DNA of 64,000 bases from Pseudomonas peradeniyensis (GTDB taxonomy: Bacteria; Pseudomonadota; Gammaproteobacteria; Pseudomonadales; Pseudomonadaceae): contig NZ_JABWRJ020000003.1 of the NCBI RefSeq assembly GCF_014268935.2, positions 620,001-684,000 of the forward strand, written 5' to 3'. Position 1 is the stretch's first letter, and each line of letters begins with the position of its first letter. A model generated the notes under the pieces. It was not told the DNA's origin. It did no database searches and saw only the letters and a list, made by a program, of their open reading frames with translations. Shown here piece by piece: positions 7,473 to 20,018 of the stretch. A program made the translations under genes and the position numbers.

Positions 7473-8564
7473 TCAGGCGGGGTAGATCGCACCGAGGATG
7501 CGCAGGCCGCGGGCGGCGGTCACGCTGGGGCGGTTGGCCGGGATGCCCTCCAGGCAGCAATGGGCCAGCCAGGCGAAGGCCATGGCCTCGACCCAATCCG
7601 GGTCCACGCCATGTGCGGCGGTGCTTGCAACCTTGGCAGCCGGCAGCAGGGCCGCCAGGCGCGCCATCAATGCACCGTTGCGCGCACCTCCGCCACAGAC
7701 CAGCAGGGCCTCGGTGCCGTCCTGGGCCTGGCGCAGCGAGTCGATGATGCTGCGCGCCGTCAGCTCCAGCAGGGTGGCCTGGACATCTTCGTCACGGTAC
7801 GCCGGCAGGCGCGCCAGATGGGCGTCCAGCCAGGGCAGGTTGAAGACTTCGCGGCCAGTGCTCTTCGGGCCGCTGCCGGCGAAGAACGGATCGCTCAGCA
7901 GGGCGCTCAGCAGGTCCTGACGGACGCTGCCGCTGGCCGCCCAGGCGCCGTCGGCATCGAAGGCCTGGCCCTGCTTGCGTTCGATCCAGGCATCCAGCAG
8001 CACATTGCCCGGGCCACAGTCGAAGCCATGCACCGGCTGCTCGCGTTCGATCAGGCTCAGGTTGCTGAAGCCACCCACGTTGAGGATCGCCAGGCGCTGG
8101 CCGAGATGACCGAACAGGGCCTCGTGAAACGCCGGTACCAGGGGCGCGCCCTGGCCACCCGCCGCCACGTCGCGGCGACGGAAGTCGCCCACCACGCAGA
8201 TGCCGGTGAGCTCGGCCAGCAGGGCCGGGTTGCCGATCTGCACGGTAAAGCCACGGGCCGGCTCATGGCGAACCGTCTGGCCGTGGCTGCCGATGGCACG
8301 GATGGCGTCGGGCGCCAGGCCCTGGGCGGCCAGCAGATGATTGATGCCCTGTGCCGCCAGGGTGGCCCAGCGGTTTTCCGCCAGGGCCGCACGGGCGATC
8401 TCGTCGGGGCCGCTGGCGCAGAGGCCGAGCAGGTCCTGGCGCAGGTCGACGGGCATGGGGATGTAATGGGTGGCGAGCAGCCGCAGCTGCTCGTCTTGCT
8501 CGATCAGGGCGATGTCCAGGCCATCAAGGCTGGTGCCGGACATCACCCCCAGGTAGAGCGCCAT
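7473..8564 (-). CDS. anmK: Anhydro-N-acetylmuramic acid kinase
   Basis: 363-residue sugar kinase that phosphorylates and opens 1,6-anhydro-MurNAc during cell-wall recycling. The N-terminal GVMSGTSLDGLDIALIE is the family signature; SHGQTVRHEP, GDFRRRDVAAGGQGAPL and FDCGPGNVLLDAWI form the active-site and nucleotide regions, and CGGGARN is near the C terminus. ATG at 8564 gives the standard start MALYLGVMSG; 18 further open codons upstream overlap the peptidase gene and are rejected. Only one base separates it from the stop of the upstream M23 peptidase gene, so the two cell-wall genes are coupled. Confidence 0.95.
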   Translation of the reverse strand: MALYLGVMSGTSLDGLDIALIEQDEQLRLLATHYIPMPVDLRQDLLGLCASGPDEIARAALAENRWATLAAQGINHLLAAQGLAPDAIRAIGSHGQTVRHEPARGFTVQIGNPALLAELTGICVVGDFRRRDVAAGGQGAPLVPAFHEALFGHLGQRLAILNVGGFSNLSLIEREQPVHGFDCGPGNVLLDAWIERKQGQAFDADGAWAASGSVRQDLLSALLSDPFFAGSGPKSTGREVFNLPWLDAHLARLPAYRDEDVQATLLELTARSIIDSLRQAQDGTEALLVCGGGARNGALMARLAALLPAAKVASTAAHGVDPDWVEAMAFAWLAHCCLEGIPANRPSVTAARGLRILGAIYPA

Positions 8565-8565
8565 G

Positions 8566-9981
8566 TCAGCGCTTGTTGGCGGCGAGCAGGGTGGCCTTTT
8601 CCTGATCCATGCGGGCAATCAGGGGCTGGCTCTGCTGGTTGAAGCGCTGGCGCTCGGCCTTGGCGATCGGGTCGGCCATCGGCACCTTCTGGCTCAGCGG
8701 GTCGACGTGGACACCGTTGACCTGGAACTCGTAGTGCAGGTGCGGGCCGGTCGACAGGCCGGTGGTGCCAATGTAGCCGATGATCTGCCCCTGCTTGACG
8801 CTGGAGCCGGTCTTGATGCCCTTGGCGAAGCCCTGCATGTGGCCGTAGAGGGTCTTGTACGAATTGCCATGGGCGATGATCACGGTGTTGCCGTAGCCGC
8901 CGCGGCGGCCGGCCAGTTCGATGCGACCGTCGCCGGCGGCCTTGATCGGCGTGCCGCGTGGCGCGGCGTAGTCGACGCCCTTGTGCGCACGGATCTTGTT
9001 GAGGATCGGGTGCTTGCGCCCGGCCGAGAAGCGCGAGCTGATGCGGGCGAAGTCCACTGGGGTGCGGATGAACGCCTTGCGCAGGCTGTTGCCGTCGGCG
9101 GTGTAGTAGTTGGTGTTGCCCTGCTTGTTGGTGTAGCGCACGGCAGTGTAGGTCTTGCCGCGGTTGGTGAAGCGGGCGGAGAGGATGTTGCCGGTGCCGA
9201 CCACCTTGCCGTCCATCATCTTCTGCTCGTAGACCACGTCGAATTCGTCGCCAGGGCGGATGTCCTGGGCGAAGTCGATGTCGTAGCCGAGGATGCGCGC
9301 CATGTCCATGGTCATGCTGTGGGACAGGCCGGCGCGCTGGGCGGAGGCGGACAGCGAGCTCTTGATCACGCCATGGGCGTAGGCGGTGCGGACCACCGGC
9401 TTACTGATCTCGCGCTCGAAGGCGAAGCCCTTGTCGGTCCTGTTCAGGCGGATGGTCTCGAGGTTGCTGACCTTGCTGTGCAGGCTGGTCAGCTGGCCGT
9501 CCTTGTCCAGTTCGAACTGCAGCACCTGGCCATGCTTGAGCTGGCTGAACTGCTTGGCCTGCTTGTTGCTCGCCAGCACGTCGTGGACGGCGTTGGCCGG
9601 CAGGCCGACCTTGTTGAACAGGGTGGAAAGCGTATCGCCGCGGCTGACCACCACTTCGCGGTGGCCCGGGGCCTTTTCTTCCGGCTTGGCGGCGGGGGCT
9701 GGCGCCGGTTCCGCCTTGGCGGTCTCGGGCTCCGCGCCGTCGATCTGGGCGAATGGCGAGTCGCTGCTCTGCCCGGCCTCTACCAGGGGGGCGCTGCGGG
9801 ACTCGTCCTTGAGCTGTTCTGCCGGGCTCTCGAGCTCCAGGCTGAGGGTGGTTTTCTTGGCTTCCACTTCGCTGGAAGGGAAGACCAGCAAGGCCAGGCT
9901 GAGGAGGGCGGCAATGCCGCTTGCGGCCAACAGATGGCTTTTCGGATAAAGCGGGGGCGCTTTAGGCGTTTCGTTGGTCAT
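8566..9981 (-). CDS. M23-family murein DD-endopeptidase (MepM-like)
   Basis: 471-residue peptidoglycan hydrolase. A membrane anchor (HLLAASGIAALLSLALLVFP, about 16-35) is followed by a Pro/Ala/Glu-rich linker, a LysM/OapA-like region (VVVSRGDTLSTLFNKVGL), and a C-terminal LytM domain with zinc motifs HKGVD (about H333, D337) and HLH (about 414-416). Both zinc motifs are intact, so it is probably catalytically active in the periplasm, cutting crosslinks during growth. It is translationally adjacent to anmK, which recycles cell-wall sugars, and divergent from tyrS. Confidence 0.93.
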   Translation of the reverse strand: MTNETPKAPPLYPKSHLLAASGIAALLSLALLVFPSSEVEAKKTTLSLELESPAEQLKDESRSAPLVEAGQSSDSPFAQIDGAEPETAKAEPAPAPAAKPEEKAPGHREVVVSRGDTLSTLFNKVGLPANAVHDVLASNKQAKQFSQLKHGQVLQFELDKDGQLTSLHSKVSNLETIRLNRTDKGFAFEREISKPVVRTAYAHGVIKSSLSASAQRAGLSHSMTMDMARILGYDIDFAQDIRPGDEFDVVYEQKMMDGKVVGTGNILSARFTNRGKTYTAVRYTNKQGNTNYYTADGNSLRKAFIRTPVDFARISSRFSAGRKHPILNKIRAHKGVDYAAPRGTPIKAAGDGRIELAGRRGGYGNTVIIAHGNSYKTLYGHMQGFAKGIKTGSSVKQGQIIGYIGTTGLSTGPHLHYEFQVNGVHVDPLSQKVPMADPIAKAERQRFNQQSQPLIARMDQEKATLLAANKR

Positions 9982-10194
9982 AGGTGAGGTGACTTTGAAA
10001 AAGGTGAAATGGAAAAGATGAATGACATGATGAAGATGAAATAACTGTATAAAATATAACCAAATCCATTCTCACGCAAGGGCGCGTAGACGTTGCGGTG
10101 CGCCGTTCGGGTCACAAACCTTTGCGAAACTTGTATTTGATGGCCGATCTTGTATGGTTGGCTCCCCTTGAATCCTAGCGTTGCGGGTCTGTCT
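9982..10194. other. Divergent M23 peptidase/tyrS intergenic region
   Basis: 213 bases, clearly AT-richer than the flanks around 10010-10070, which suits divergent promoters. I could not pick a single convincing -35/-10 pair for either gene. Confidence 0.4.
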
Positions 10195-11394
10195 ATGAAG
10201 TCGGTTGAAGAGCAGCTGGCGCTTATCAAGCGCGGTGCGGAAGAGGTACTGGTCGAATCGGAACTGGTGGAGAAGCTCAAGCGTGGCCAACCGCTGCGCA
10301 TCAAGGCGGGCTTCGATCCAACCGCGCCCGACCTGCACCTGGGGCACACGGTGCTGATCAACAAGCTGCGCCAGTTCCAGGAACTGGGGCATCAGGTCAT
10401 CTTCCTGATCGGCGACTTCACCGGCATGATCGGTGACCCGAGCGGCAAGAGCGCCACCCGTCCGCCGCTGACCCGCGAGCAGGTGCTAGATAACGCCGAG
10501 ACCTACAAGCAGCAGGTGTTCAAGATCCTCGACCCGGCCAAGACCGAGGTGGCGTTCAACTCCACCTGGATGGACAAGCTCACGCCTGCCGACTTCATTC
10601 GCCTGGCCTCGCAGTACACCGTGGCGCGCATGCTCGAGCGCGACGACTTCGACAAGCGCTACACCACCAACCAGCCGATCGCGATCCATGAGTTCCTCTA
10701 TCCGCTGGTGCAGGGTTACGACTCCGTCGCCTTGAAGGCCGATGTCGAGCTGGGTGGCACCGACCAGAAGTTCAACCTGCTGATGGGGCGCGAGCTGCAA
10801 CGCGCCTACGGTCAGGAGGCACAGAACATCGTCACCATGCCGCTGCTCGAAGGGCTGGATGGCGTGAAGAAGATGTCCAAGTCGCTGGGCAATTATGTCG
10901 GCATCCAGGAAGCGCCCGGGGTGATGTACAGCAAGCTTGTGTCGATTCCCGATACCTTGATGTGGCGTTACTTCGAGCTGCTGAGCTTCCGTTCGATGGA
11001 AGAGATCGATCAGTTCCGGGCGGATGTCGAGAATGGCGCCAATCCGCGCGACATCAAGATCAAGCTGGCCGAGGAGATCGTGGCTCGCTTCCATGGTGAA
11101 GAGGCTGCGGCCAATGCGCACCGTGCCGCGGGCAACCGCATGAAGGAAGGCGAGTTGCCGGAGGACCTGCCGGAGATCGAAGTAGCTGCCGCTGAAGATC
11201 TGCCGATCGCCGCCGTGCTGAATCGGGCTGGCCTGGTGAAGAACTCGGCGCAGGCGCGGGATCTGCTCGGCGCTGGTGCGGTCAAGGTGGATGGCGCGGT
11301 GGTCGACCGTGACTTCATGTTCGTGATTGGCGCGACCCATGTGTGCCAGGCGGGCAAGAAGGCGTTTGCCCGGGTCAGCCTCAAGGCGGAGTGA
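10195..11394 (+). CDS. tyrS: Tyrosyl-tRNA synthetase
   Basis: Class I aminoacyl-tRNA synthetase that charges tRNA-Tyr. The 399-residue protein has the HIGH motif as HLGH (48-51), the tyrosine pocket region SQYTVARMLERDDF, the KMSKS motif (226-230) and a C-terminal S4 RNA-binding domain (RAGLVKNSAQARDLLGAGAV). KMSKS exactly rather than KFGKS puts it with the TyrZ-like group. ATG at 10195 is chosen; 15 open codons upstream lack relatives. A strong terminator follows. Confidence 0.95.
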   Translation: MKSVEEQLALIKRGAEEVLVESELVEKLKRGQPLRIKAGFDPTAPDLHLGHTVLINKLRQFQELGHQVIFLIGDFTGMIGDPSGKSATRPPLTREQVLDNAETYKQQVFKILDPAKTEVAFNSTWMDKLTPADFIRLASQYTVARMLERDDFDKRYTTNQPIAIHEFLYPLVQGYDSVALKADVELGGTDQKFNLLMGRELQRAYGQEAQNIVTMPLLEGLDGVKKMSKSLGNYVGIQEAPGVMYSKLVSIPDTLMWRYFELLSFRSMEEIDQFRADVENGANPRDIKIKLAEEIVARFHGEEAAANAHRAAGNRMKEGELPEDLPEIEVAAAEDLPIAAVLNRAGLVKNSAQARDLLGAGAVKVDGAVVDRDFMFVIGATHVCQAGKKAFARVSLKAE

Positions 11395-11414
11395 TCGCCT
11401 GGTGGTGTAAAGAG

Positions 11415-11446
11415 AAGCGGGGAGGCCGGTAGGCCTCCCCGCTTTT
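11415..11446 (+). terminator. Rho-independent terminator of tyrS
   Basis: AAGCGGGGAGGCC pairs with GGCCTCCCCGCTT around GGTA, followed by TTTTGTTTT. Confidence 0.93.
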
Positions 11447-11534
11447 GTTTTGGGGCTTCTTAATATAGGTGCCAGGGTGGCAAGGCGTCGGCGAGCACCT
11501 GAAGCGATCTTTTTGATTTTTATGAAATTAACGG

Positions 11535-11562
11535 TTGACGCCCTCTCAGATCCCCTTATAAT
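11535..11562 (+). promoter_or_regulatory. rRNA operon promoter P1
   Basis: TTGACG, 16-base spacer, TATAAT, followed by a GC-rich GCGCCCC discriminator typical of growth-rate-controlled rRNA promoters. Confidence 0.85.
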
Positions 11563-11678
11563 GCGCCCCACTTCCAGCGACATCGGAACGAAAAACTCCT
11601 TGAATATCAATGAGTTGATTGTTGAAGAGGGTTGCGGAGGTGCTTCGATCATCTGATCGGCAGCGGTGAAAAAGGCAG

Positions 11679-11706
11679 TTGACAGCAGGTTGTAACGCTG
11701 TATGAT
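11679..11706 (+). promoter_or_regulatory. rRNA operon promoter P2
   Basis: TTGACA, 16-base spacer, TATGAT, followed by TCGCC. Confidence 0.8.
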
Positions 11707-11788
11707 TCGCCTCCCGCTACGAGAGATCGCAGCGAGTCAAGTGTTTGAAGTGAAACGAGTTCTTCGTTAAAAACCTCAAAATAAACGC

Positions 11789-11816
11789 TTGACACGAAAT
11801 GAGGAAAGCGTAGAAT
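11789..11816 (+). promoter_or_regulatory. rRNA operon promoter P3
   Basis: TTGACA, 16-base spacer, TAGAAT and a GCGCGCC discriminator. The A-rich stretch just upstream (GTTAAAAACCTCAAAATAAA) could act as an UP element. Confidence 0.85.
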
Positions 11817-11852
11817 GCGCGCCTCGGTTGAGATGAAAAGCTCTTGGCCAAA

Positions 11853-11865
11853 CGCTCTTTAACAA
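11853..11865 (+). promoter_or_regulatory. boxA antitermination site of the rRNA leader
   Basis: CGCTCTTTAACAA differs by one base from the usual rRNA boxA TGCTCTTTAACAA. In the RNA it loads the NusB/NusE antitermination complex. Confidence 0.85.
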
Positions 11866-12010
11866 ATTGAATCAAGCAATTCGTGTGGGTGCTTGTGAGT
11901 ACGGACTGATAGTCGCCAAGATTATCAGCATCACAGTGGCCATGAGAAATCACATAGTTGCCTTGAGATTGCTGAGCCAAGTTTAGGGTTTCTTAAAACC
12001 CGCCAGTATT

Positions 12011-13503
<1,493 letters not shown>

Positions 13504-13594
13504 ATCGAAGACATCAGCCTGCTGATGAGCTCCTTGGCACACGAATTCGCTTGATTCATTGTGTAAAGACGATGCTGTAACGCGACCCTGTTAT

Positions 13595-13667
13595 AGGTCT
13601 GTAGCCCAGTTGGTTAGAGCGCACCCTGATAAGGGCGAGGTCGGCAGTCACCCGCCCAGACCTACCA
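13595..13667 (+). tRNA. tRNA-Ile (GAT), 16S-23S spacer, damaged
   Basis: Begins AGGTCTGTAGC and ends GACCTACCA, with anticodon GAT in CTGATAAG. It is about four bases shorter than normal: one C is missing from the anticodon arm, and the T-loop GTTCGAATC is replaced by GTCACCC. As written it cannot fold a T-arm. The same error pattern is seen across the neighbouring rRNAs. Confidence 0.8.
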
Positions 13668-13691
13668 ATTACTTGGTGTGGCTGGTCAAAT

Positions 13692-13764
13692 GGGGCCATA
13701 GTCAGCTGGGAGAGCGCCTACCTTGCACGCAGGAGGTCAGCGGTTCGATCCCGCTTGCCCACCA
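13692..13764 (+). tRNA. tRNA-Ala (TGC), 16S-23S spacer, damaged
   Basis: Begins GGGGCCATAG and contains the anticodon stem-loop with TGC (CCTTGCACGC) and a normal T-loop GGTTCGATCC. One base is missing from the D-arm (AGTCAGC for AGCTCAGC), one anticodon-stem base is changed, and three bases are missing from the acceptor 3' strand. This again suggests sequence error. Confidence 0.8.
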
Positions 13765-14004
13765 CTCTTTCAGGTTTCGCAGCACTGCTCAGAACTTAGA
13801 AATGAACATTCGTTGATGAATGTTTACTCTGACTTTTGTCAGATCGTTCTTAAAAATTCGATATGTGATAGATAGACTGAATGCCAGTTTAACGTTGGCT
13901 ATTCAGGCTAAGGTAAATTTGTGAGTTCTGCTCAGCAATGAGCGAAATGCGAATTTTCGGCGAATGTCGTCTTCACAGTATAACCAGATTGCTTGGGGTT
14001 ATAT
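13765..14004 (+). other. 16S-23S spacer, distal part
   Basis: 240 bases of internal transcribed spacer between tRNA-Ala and 23S. It includes the complement of the 23S 3' flank (CCAGATTGCTTGGGGTTATA, matching TATAACACCCAAGC after 23S), which forms the processing stem. No gene is seen. Confidence 0.7.
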
Positions 14005-16826
<2,822 letters not shown>

Positions 16827-16957
16827 ATATAACACCCAAGCAATTTGCAAAGCGCAGATTGCGGTGGTGAAGACGAAAGAACCGAAAGTTCGCAACATCA
16901 CAAATCGCATATCCGAATTCGCTGGAGTATCCATCTGGATCTTCTGGCAACAGAATT

Positions 16958-17075
16958 TCTTGACGACCATAGAGCATTGGAACCACCTGATCCCATCCCG
17001 AACTCAGCAGTGAAACGATGCATCGCCGATGGTAGTGTGGGGTTTCCCCATGTGAGAGTAGGTCATCGTCAAGAT
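16958..17075 (+). rRNA. rrf: 5S ribosomal RNA
   Basis: About 118 bases, from TCTTGACGAC to GTCGTCAAGA-type closing pairs. It contains the conserved GAACCACCTGATCCCATCCC and the CGCCGATGGTAGTGTGGGG regions. Unlike 16S and 23S it looks intact. Confidence 0.93.
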
Positions 17076-17083
17076 TCATTTCG

Positions 17084-17125
17084 CAAAACCCCTATCTGCG
17101 CGAGCAGGTAGGGGTTTTGTCTTTT
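17084..17125 (+). terminator. rRNA operon terminator
   Basis: CAAAACCCCTA-CTGC pairs with GCAGGTAGGGGTTTTG across a GCGA loop, followed by TCTTTT. A long, strong rRNA terminator. Confidence 0.93.
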
Positions 17126-17151
17126 CCGCGTCACAGAAACCAACACCGCCC

Positions 17152-17270
17152 CCTGTAGGAGCGGCCTTGCGTCGCGAAAGGGCCGCAACGCGGCCCCGGC
17201 GACATCAGCGTGATGCACAAATCCTGGGGCCGCTTCGCAGCCCTTTCGCGGCACAAGGCCGCTCCTACAG
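17152..17270. repeat. Pair of inverted REP elements
   Basis: Two copies of the P. putida-type extragenic palindrome in inverted orientation: CCTGTAGGAGCGGCC... at 17152-17186 and ...AAGGCCGCTCCTACAG at 17239-17270, each with the GTCGCGAAAGGGC/GCCCTTTCGCGGC inner part. About 50 bases separate them. Together they can form a long hairpin. The opposite arrangement is found at 53886-53995. Confidence 0.9.
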
Positions 17271-17366
17271 AGATCGCGTCGGCTGCGGGGCCGGCGGTAG
17301 CCCTTTTCCTATGCAAGCCCTCGGGGCGTGGCTATCATGCCAGCCTTATTCCAAGTCGAGACTGGC

Positions 17367-18326
17367 ATGCTGAAGTTGTTGAATCTCCTCAAGGATGGCC
17401 GGTTCCATTCCGGAGAAGCCCTGGGGGCCGCCCTCGGGGTAAGCCGCAGCGCCGTCTGGAAACAGCTGCAGCACCTTGAGAGCGAACTGAACCTGACTAT
17501 TCACAAGGTCCGTGGCCGTGGCTATCAGCTGGCAGCGCCGCTGAACCTGCTTGAATCGCAGGCGATCGCCGGGTTTTCGGAGGGTGAGCCGTGGCCGGCC
17601 TTCATTCACGACACCATCGACTCCACCAATGCCGAGGGCTTGAGGCTTGCCGCCCAGGGACAGGTGGCGCCGTTCCTGGTGCTGGCCGAGCGGCAGAGCG
17701 CCGGGCGCGGACGCCGTGGTCGCCAATGGGTCAGTCCATTCGCCGAAAACCTCTATTACAGCCTGGTACTGCGCATCGATGGCGGCATGCGCCAGCTCGA
17801 GGGCTTGAGCCTGGTGGTTGGCCTGGCGGTCATGCGCACGCTGAAGACGTTCGGCCTGAAGGATGTCGGGCTGAAATGGCCCAATGATGTCCTGGCCAGC
17901 GGGCGCAAGATCACCGGCATCCTCCTGGAGCTGGTCGGCGATCCGGCGGATGTCTGCCATGTGGTGCTGGGTATCGGTATCAACGTGAACATGCAGGGCG
18001 GTGAACAGATCGACCAACCCTGGACCTCCATGCGCGGCGAGACCGGACAGTTGGTGGACCGTAACCGCTTGGTGGCGGAGCTCAGCCAGCAACTGCAGCA
18101 CGAGCTGGCTCGTCATCGCCGCTATGGTTTCGCCGCGTTCCAGGAAGAATGGGAGCAGGCGCACCTGTGGCAGGGGCAGAAAGTCTCGCTGGTCGCCGGC
18201 ACCACTCGCATCGATGGGGTGGCGTTGGGCGTGGATGGGCAGGGCGGCTTGCGCCTCGAGGTGGATGGTGTGGAAAAGAGCTTCAGCGGTGGCGAGCTCA
18301 GTCTGAGGTTGCGTGATGATTCTTGA
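17367..18326 (+). CDS. birA: Biotin-protein ligase/biotin operon repressor
   Basis: 319-residue bifunctional BirA. An N-terminal winged helix-turn-helix (SGEALGAALGVSRSAVWKQL, about 14-33) binds the bio operator, followed by the ligase core with the biotinyl-adenylate loop AGRGRRGRQW, KWPNDV and GIGINVN, and a small C-terminal SH3-like domain. It biotinylates the acetyl-CoA carboxylase carrier protein. ATG at 17367 (MLKLLNLLKDG) is the family start; upstream codons reach into spacer. Its end overlaps the start of coaX. Confidence 0.95.
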   Translation: MLKLLNLLKDGRFHSGEALGAALGVSRSAVWKQLQHLESELNLTIHKVRGRGYQLAAPLNLLESQAIAGFSEGEPWPAFIHDTIDSTNAEGLRLAAQGQVAPFLVLAERQSAGRGRRGRQWVSPFAENLYYSLVLRIDGGMRQLEGLSLVVGLAVMRTLKTFGLKDVGLKWPNDVLASGRKITGILLELVGDPADVCHVVLGIGINVNMQGGEQIDQPWTSMRGETGQLVDRNRLVAELSQQLQHELARHRRYGFAAFQEEWEQAHLWQGQKVSLVAGTTRIDGVALGVDGQGGLRLEVDGVEKSFSGGELSLRLRDDS

Positions 18327-19071
18327 GCTCGATTGCGGAAACAGCTTCATCAAGTGGCGCGTCATCCATGCGGCCGACGCCACCATCAACGGTGGCGGTA
18401 TCGTCGATTCCGACCAGGCACTGGTTGCGGCCGTCGCGGCGCTTTCATCCCTGCGCCTGATCGGTTGCCGGATGGTCAGCGTGCGCAGTGAAGAAGAAAC
18501 TTCGGCGCTGTGTGCGTTGATCCTGGCTTCGTTCGGGGTCGAAGTGAGTGTGGCCCAGCCGGTGAAGGAAATGGCCGGCGTTCGCAATGGCTACGAGGAC
18601 TACCAGCGCCTGGGGATGGATCGCTGGCTCGGCGCGCTGGGCGCCTATCACCTGGCGGGTCGCGCCTGCCTGGTCATCGACTTCGGTACCGCGGCCAAGG
18701 CCGACTATGTCGCGGCCGACGGTGAGCACCTCGGTGGGTACATCTGTCCGGGCATGCCGCTGATGCGCAGCCAGTTGCGCACCCACACCCGGCGAATCCG
18801 CTATGACGATGCCTCGGCCGAGCGTGCCCTGGGCAGCCTGGCGCCGGGGCGCTCCACCGTCGAAGCGGTCGAGCGTGGTTGCGTGTTGATGCTCCAGGGC
18901 TTTGCCCGGACCCAGATCGAGCAGGCCAGGGCGCTATGGGGTGAGGATTTCACGGTCTTCCTGACCGGGGGCGATGCGCCGCTGGTGCAGGACGCCGCGC
19001 CTCAGGCGCGGATCGTGCCGGATCTGGTCTTTGTCGGCCTGGCCATGGCCTGCCCAATTGAGTCGAGGTGA
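18316..19071 (+). CDS. coaX: Type III pantothenate kinase
   Basis: First step of coenzyme A synthesis by the CoaX route, which is not inhibited by CoA and needs a monovalent cation. The 251-residue ASKHA-fold protein shows LELDCGNSFIKWR (phosphate 1 motif) at the N terminus, GMDRWLGALGAYHL, VIDFGTAAKADYV (phosphate 2) and GGYICPGMPLM. ATG at 18316 lies 11 bases inside birA, showing translational coupling; GTG at 18313 is an alternative. The birA-coaX pairing is common in Pseudomonas. Confidence 0.95.
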   Translation: MILELDCGNSFIKWRVIHAADATINGGGIVDSDQALVAAVAALSSLRLIGCRMVSVRSEEETSALCALILASFGVEVSVAQPVKEMAGVRNGYEDYQRLGMDRWLGALGAYHLAGRACLVIDFGTAAKADYVAADGEHLGGYICPGMPLMRSQLRTHTRRIRYDDASAERALGSLAPGRSTVEAVERGCVLMLQGFARTQIEQARALWGEDFTVFLTGGDAPLVQDAAPQARIVPDLVFVGLAMACPIESR

Positions 19072-19073
19072 CT

Positions 19074-19499
19074 ATGCGCTGGTTGTTTCTGCTGTTGGTT
19101 GTGCTCAACGTCGTTTATTACGTATGGCATCAGCAGGAAGCTCCGCTTAAGGTCAAGGAAGTCGCCCCGTTGTCGTTATACAAAGGCTCCCAGCAGGAAA
19201 TACGCTTGCTGCGCGAGACCGGGGCCGCGGCACCTGCCAGGCGGCGCGACGAATGCCTGGTGGTGGGTGGGCTGGCCGCACGTGAGCAGCTCGATGCCCT
19301 GCGTCAGCGCCTGGTCAGCCTGGATATTGCCGCCCTGCCGGTGGTGGGGCAGCTGCCGGGCGCCGAGGGTTTCTGGCTCAAGGTGGCCCCTGAAAGCGAG
19401 CGTTTGCTGGACCCTGCGGTGCTCTCGACTCTTTCCAAGGATTTCAAAGACTTAAAACACAAAATTATTTTGTGCGAGGGTATTGCAACTGCTGAATAG
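19074..19499 (+). CDS. Membrane-anchored hypothetical protein, SPOR-like C-terminal region
   Basis: 141 residues: a single N-terminal membrane helix (MRWLFLLLVVLNVVYYVWHQ) and a soluble C-terminal part around ECLVVGGLAAREQLDALRQ ... GFWLKVAP that resembles the SPOR fold, a peptidoglycan-binding module. That family call is tentative. Start ATG at 19074 is two bases past the coaX stop with GAGG just upstream, so it is the third gene of a birA-coaX operon. If the SPOR reading is right, it faces the periplasm. Confidence 0.75.
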   Translation: MRWLFLLLVVLNVVYYVWHQQEAPLKVKEVAPLSLYKGSQQEIRLLRETGAAAPARRRDECLVVGGLAAREQLDALRQRLVSLDIAALPVVGQLPGAEGFWLKVAPESERLLDPAVLSTLSKDFKDLKHKIILCEGIATAE

Positions 19500-19610
19500 C
19501 TTGATAGAATGGCGCCCGCTTCACAGGGAACACCACTGAGGTGGTAGAGCTGGAAGCGGTGTCAAAGCAGCTAAGTTTCAGATTTGATTGAAAAAATTTG
19601 AAAAAAACGC

Positions 19611-19639
19611 TTGACACTAGGACGGCAGACGAATAGAAT
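19611..19639 (+). promoter_or_regulatory. Promoter of tRNA-Tyr/Gly/Thr-tuf1 transcript
   Basis: TTGACA, 17-base spacer, TAGAAT, followed by the GC-rich discriminator GCCGGCC. An A-tract (GAAAAAATTTGAAAAAAACG) directly upstream looks like an UP element. This is a strong stable-RNA promoter with the hallmarks of stringent control. Confidence 0.88.
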
Positions 19640-19652
19640 GCCGGCCACATCT

Positions 19653-19736
19653 GGAGGGATTCCCGAGCGGTCAAAGGGGACGGACTGTAAATCCGTTGCG
19701 AGAGCTTCGAAGGTTCGAATCCTTCTCCCTCCACCA
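19653..19736 (+). tRNA. tRNA-Tyr (GTA)
   Basis: Class II tRNA with a long variable arm; anticodon GTA in ACTGTAAATC, T-loop GGTTCGAATCC and encoded CCA. Confidence 0.97.
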
Positions 19737-19760
19737 GTTTTAGCGAGAGCCGCAAGCTCC

Positions 19761-19834
<74 letters not shown>

Positions 19835-19863
19835 AGTTTGCAGGATTTTGCGCAAAGTGTTTC

Positions 19864-19939
19864 GCTCTTGTAGCTCAGTTGGTAGAGCACACCCTTGGTA
19901 AGGGTGAGGTCAGCGGTTCAAATCCGCTCAAGAGCTCCA
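19864..19939 (+). tRNA. tRNA-Thr (GGT)
   Basis: GCTCTTGTAGC start, anticodon GGT in CCTTGGTAAGG, T-loop GGTTCAAATCC and encoded CCA. Confidence 0.97.
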
Positions 19940-19946
19940 TATAAAC

Positions 19947-19978
19947 AAGGCAGATATGAAAATATCTGCCTTTGTTTT
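19947..19978 (+). terminator. Hairpin between tRNA-Thr and tuf1
   Basis: GGCAGATAT pairs with ATATCTGCC around a GAAA tetraloop, followed by TTTGTTTT. It probably works as a partial terminator or tRNA-processing boundary, because no separate tuf1 promoter is seen after it. Confidence 0.8.
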
Positions 19979-20018
19979 ATAGGCTGTATGACAATTTCTT
20001 CTGCGGAGGACTGTATCG

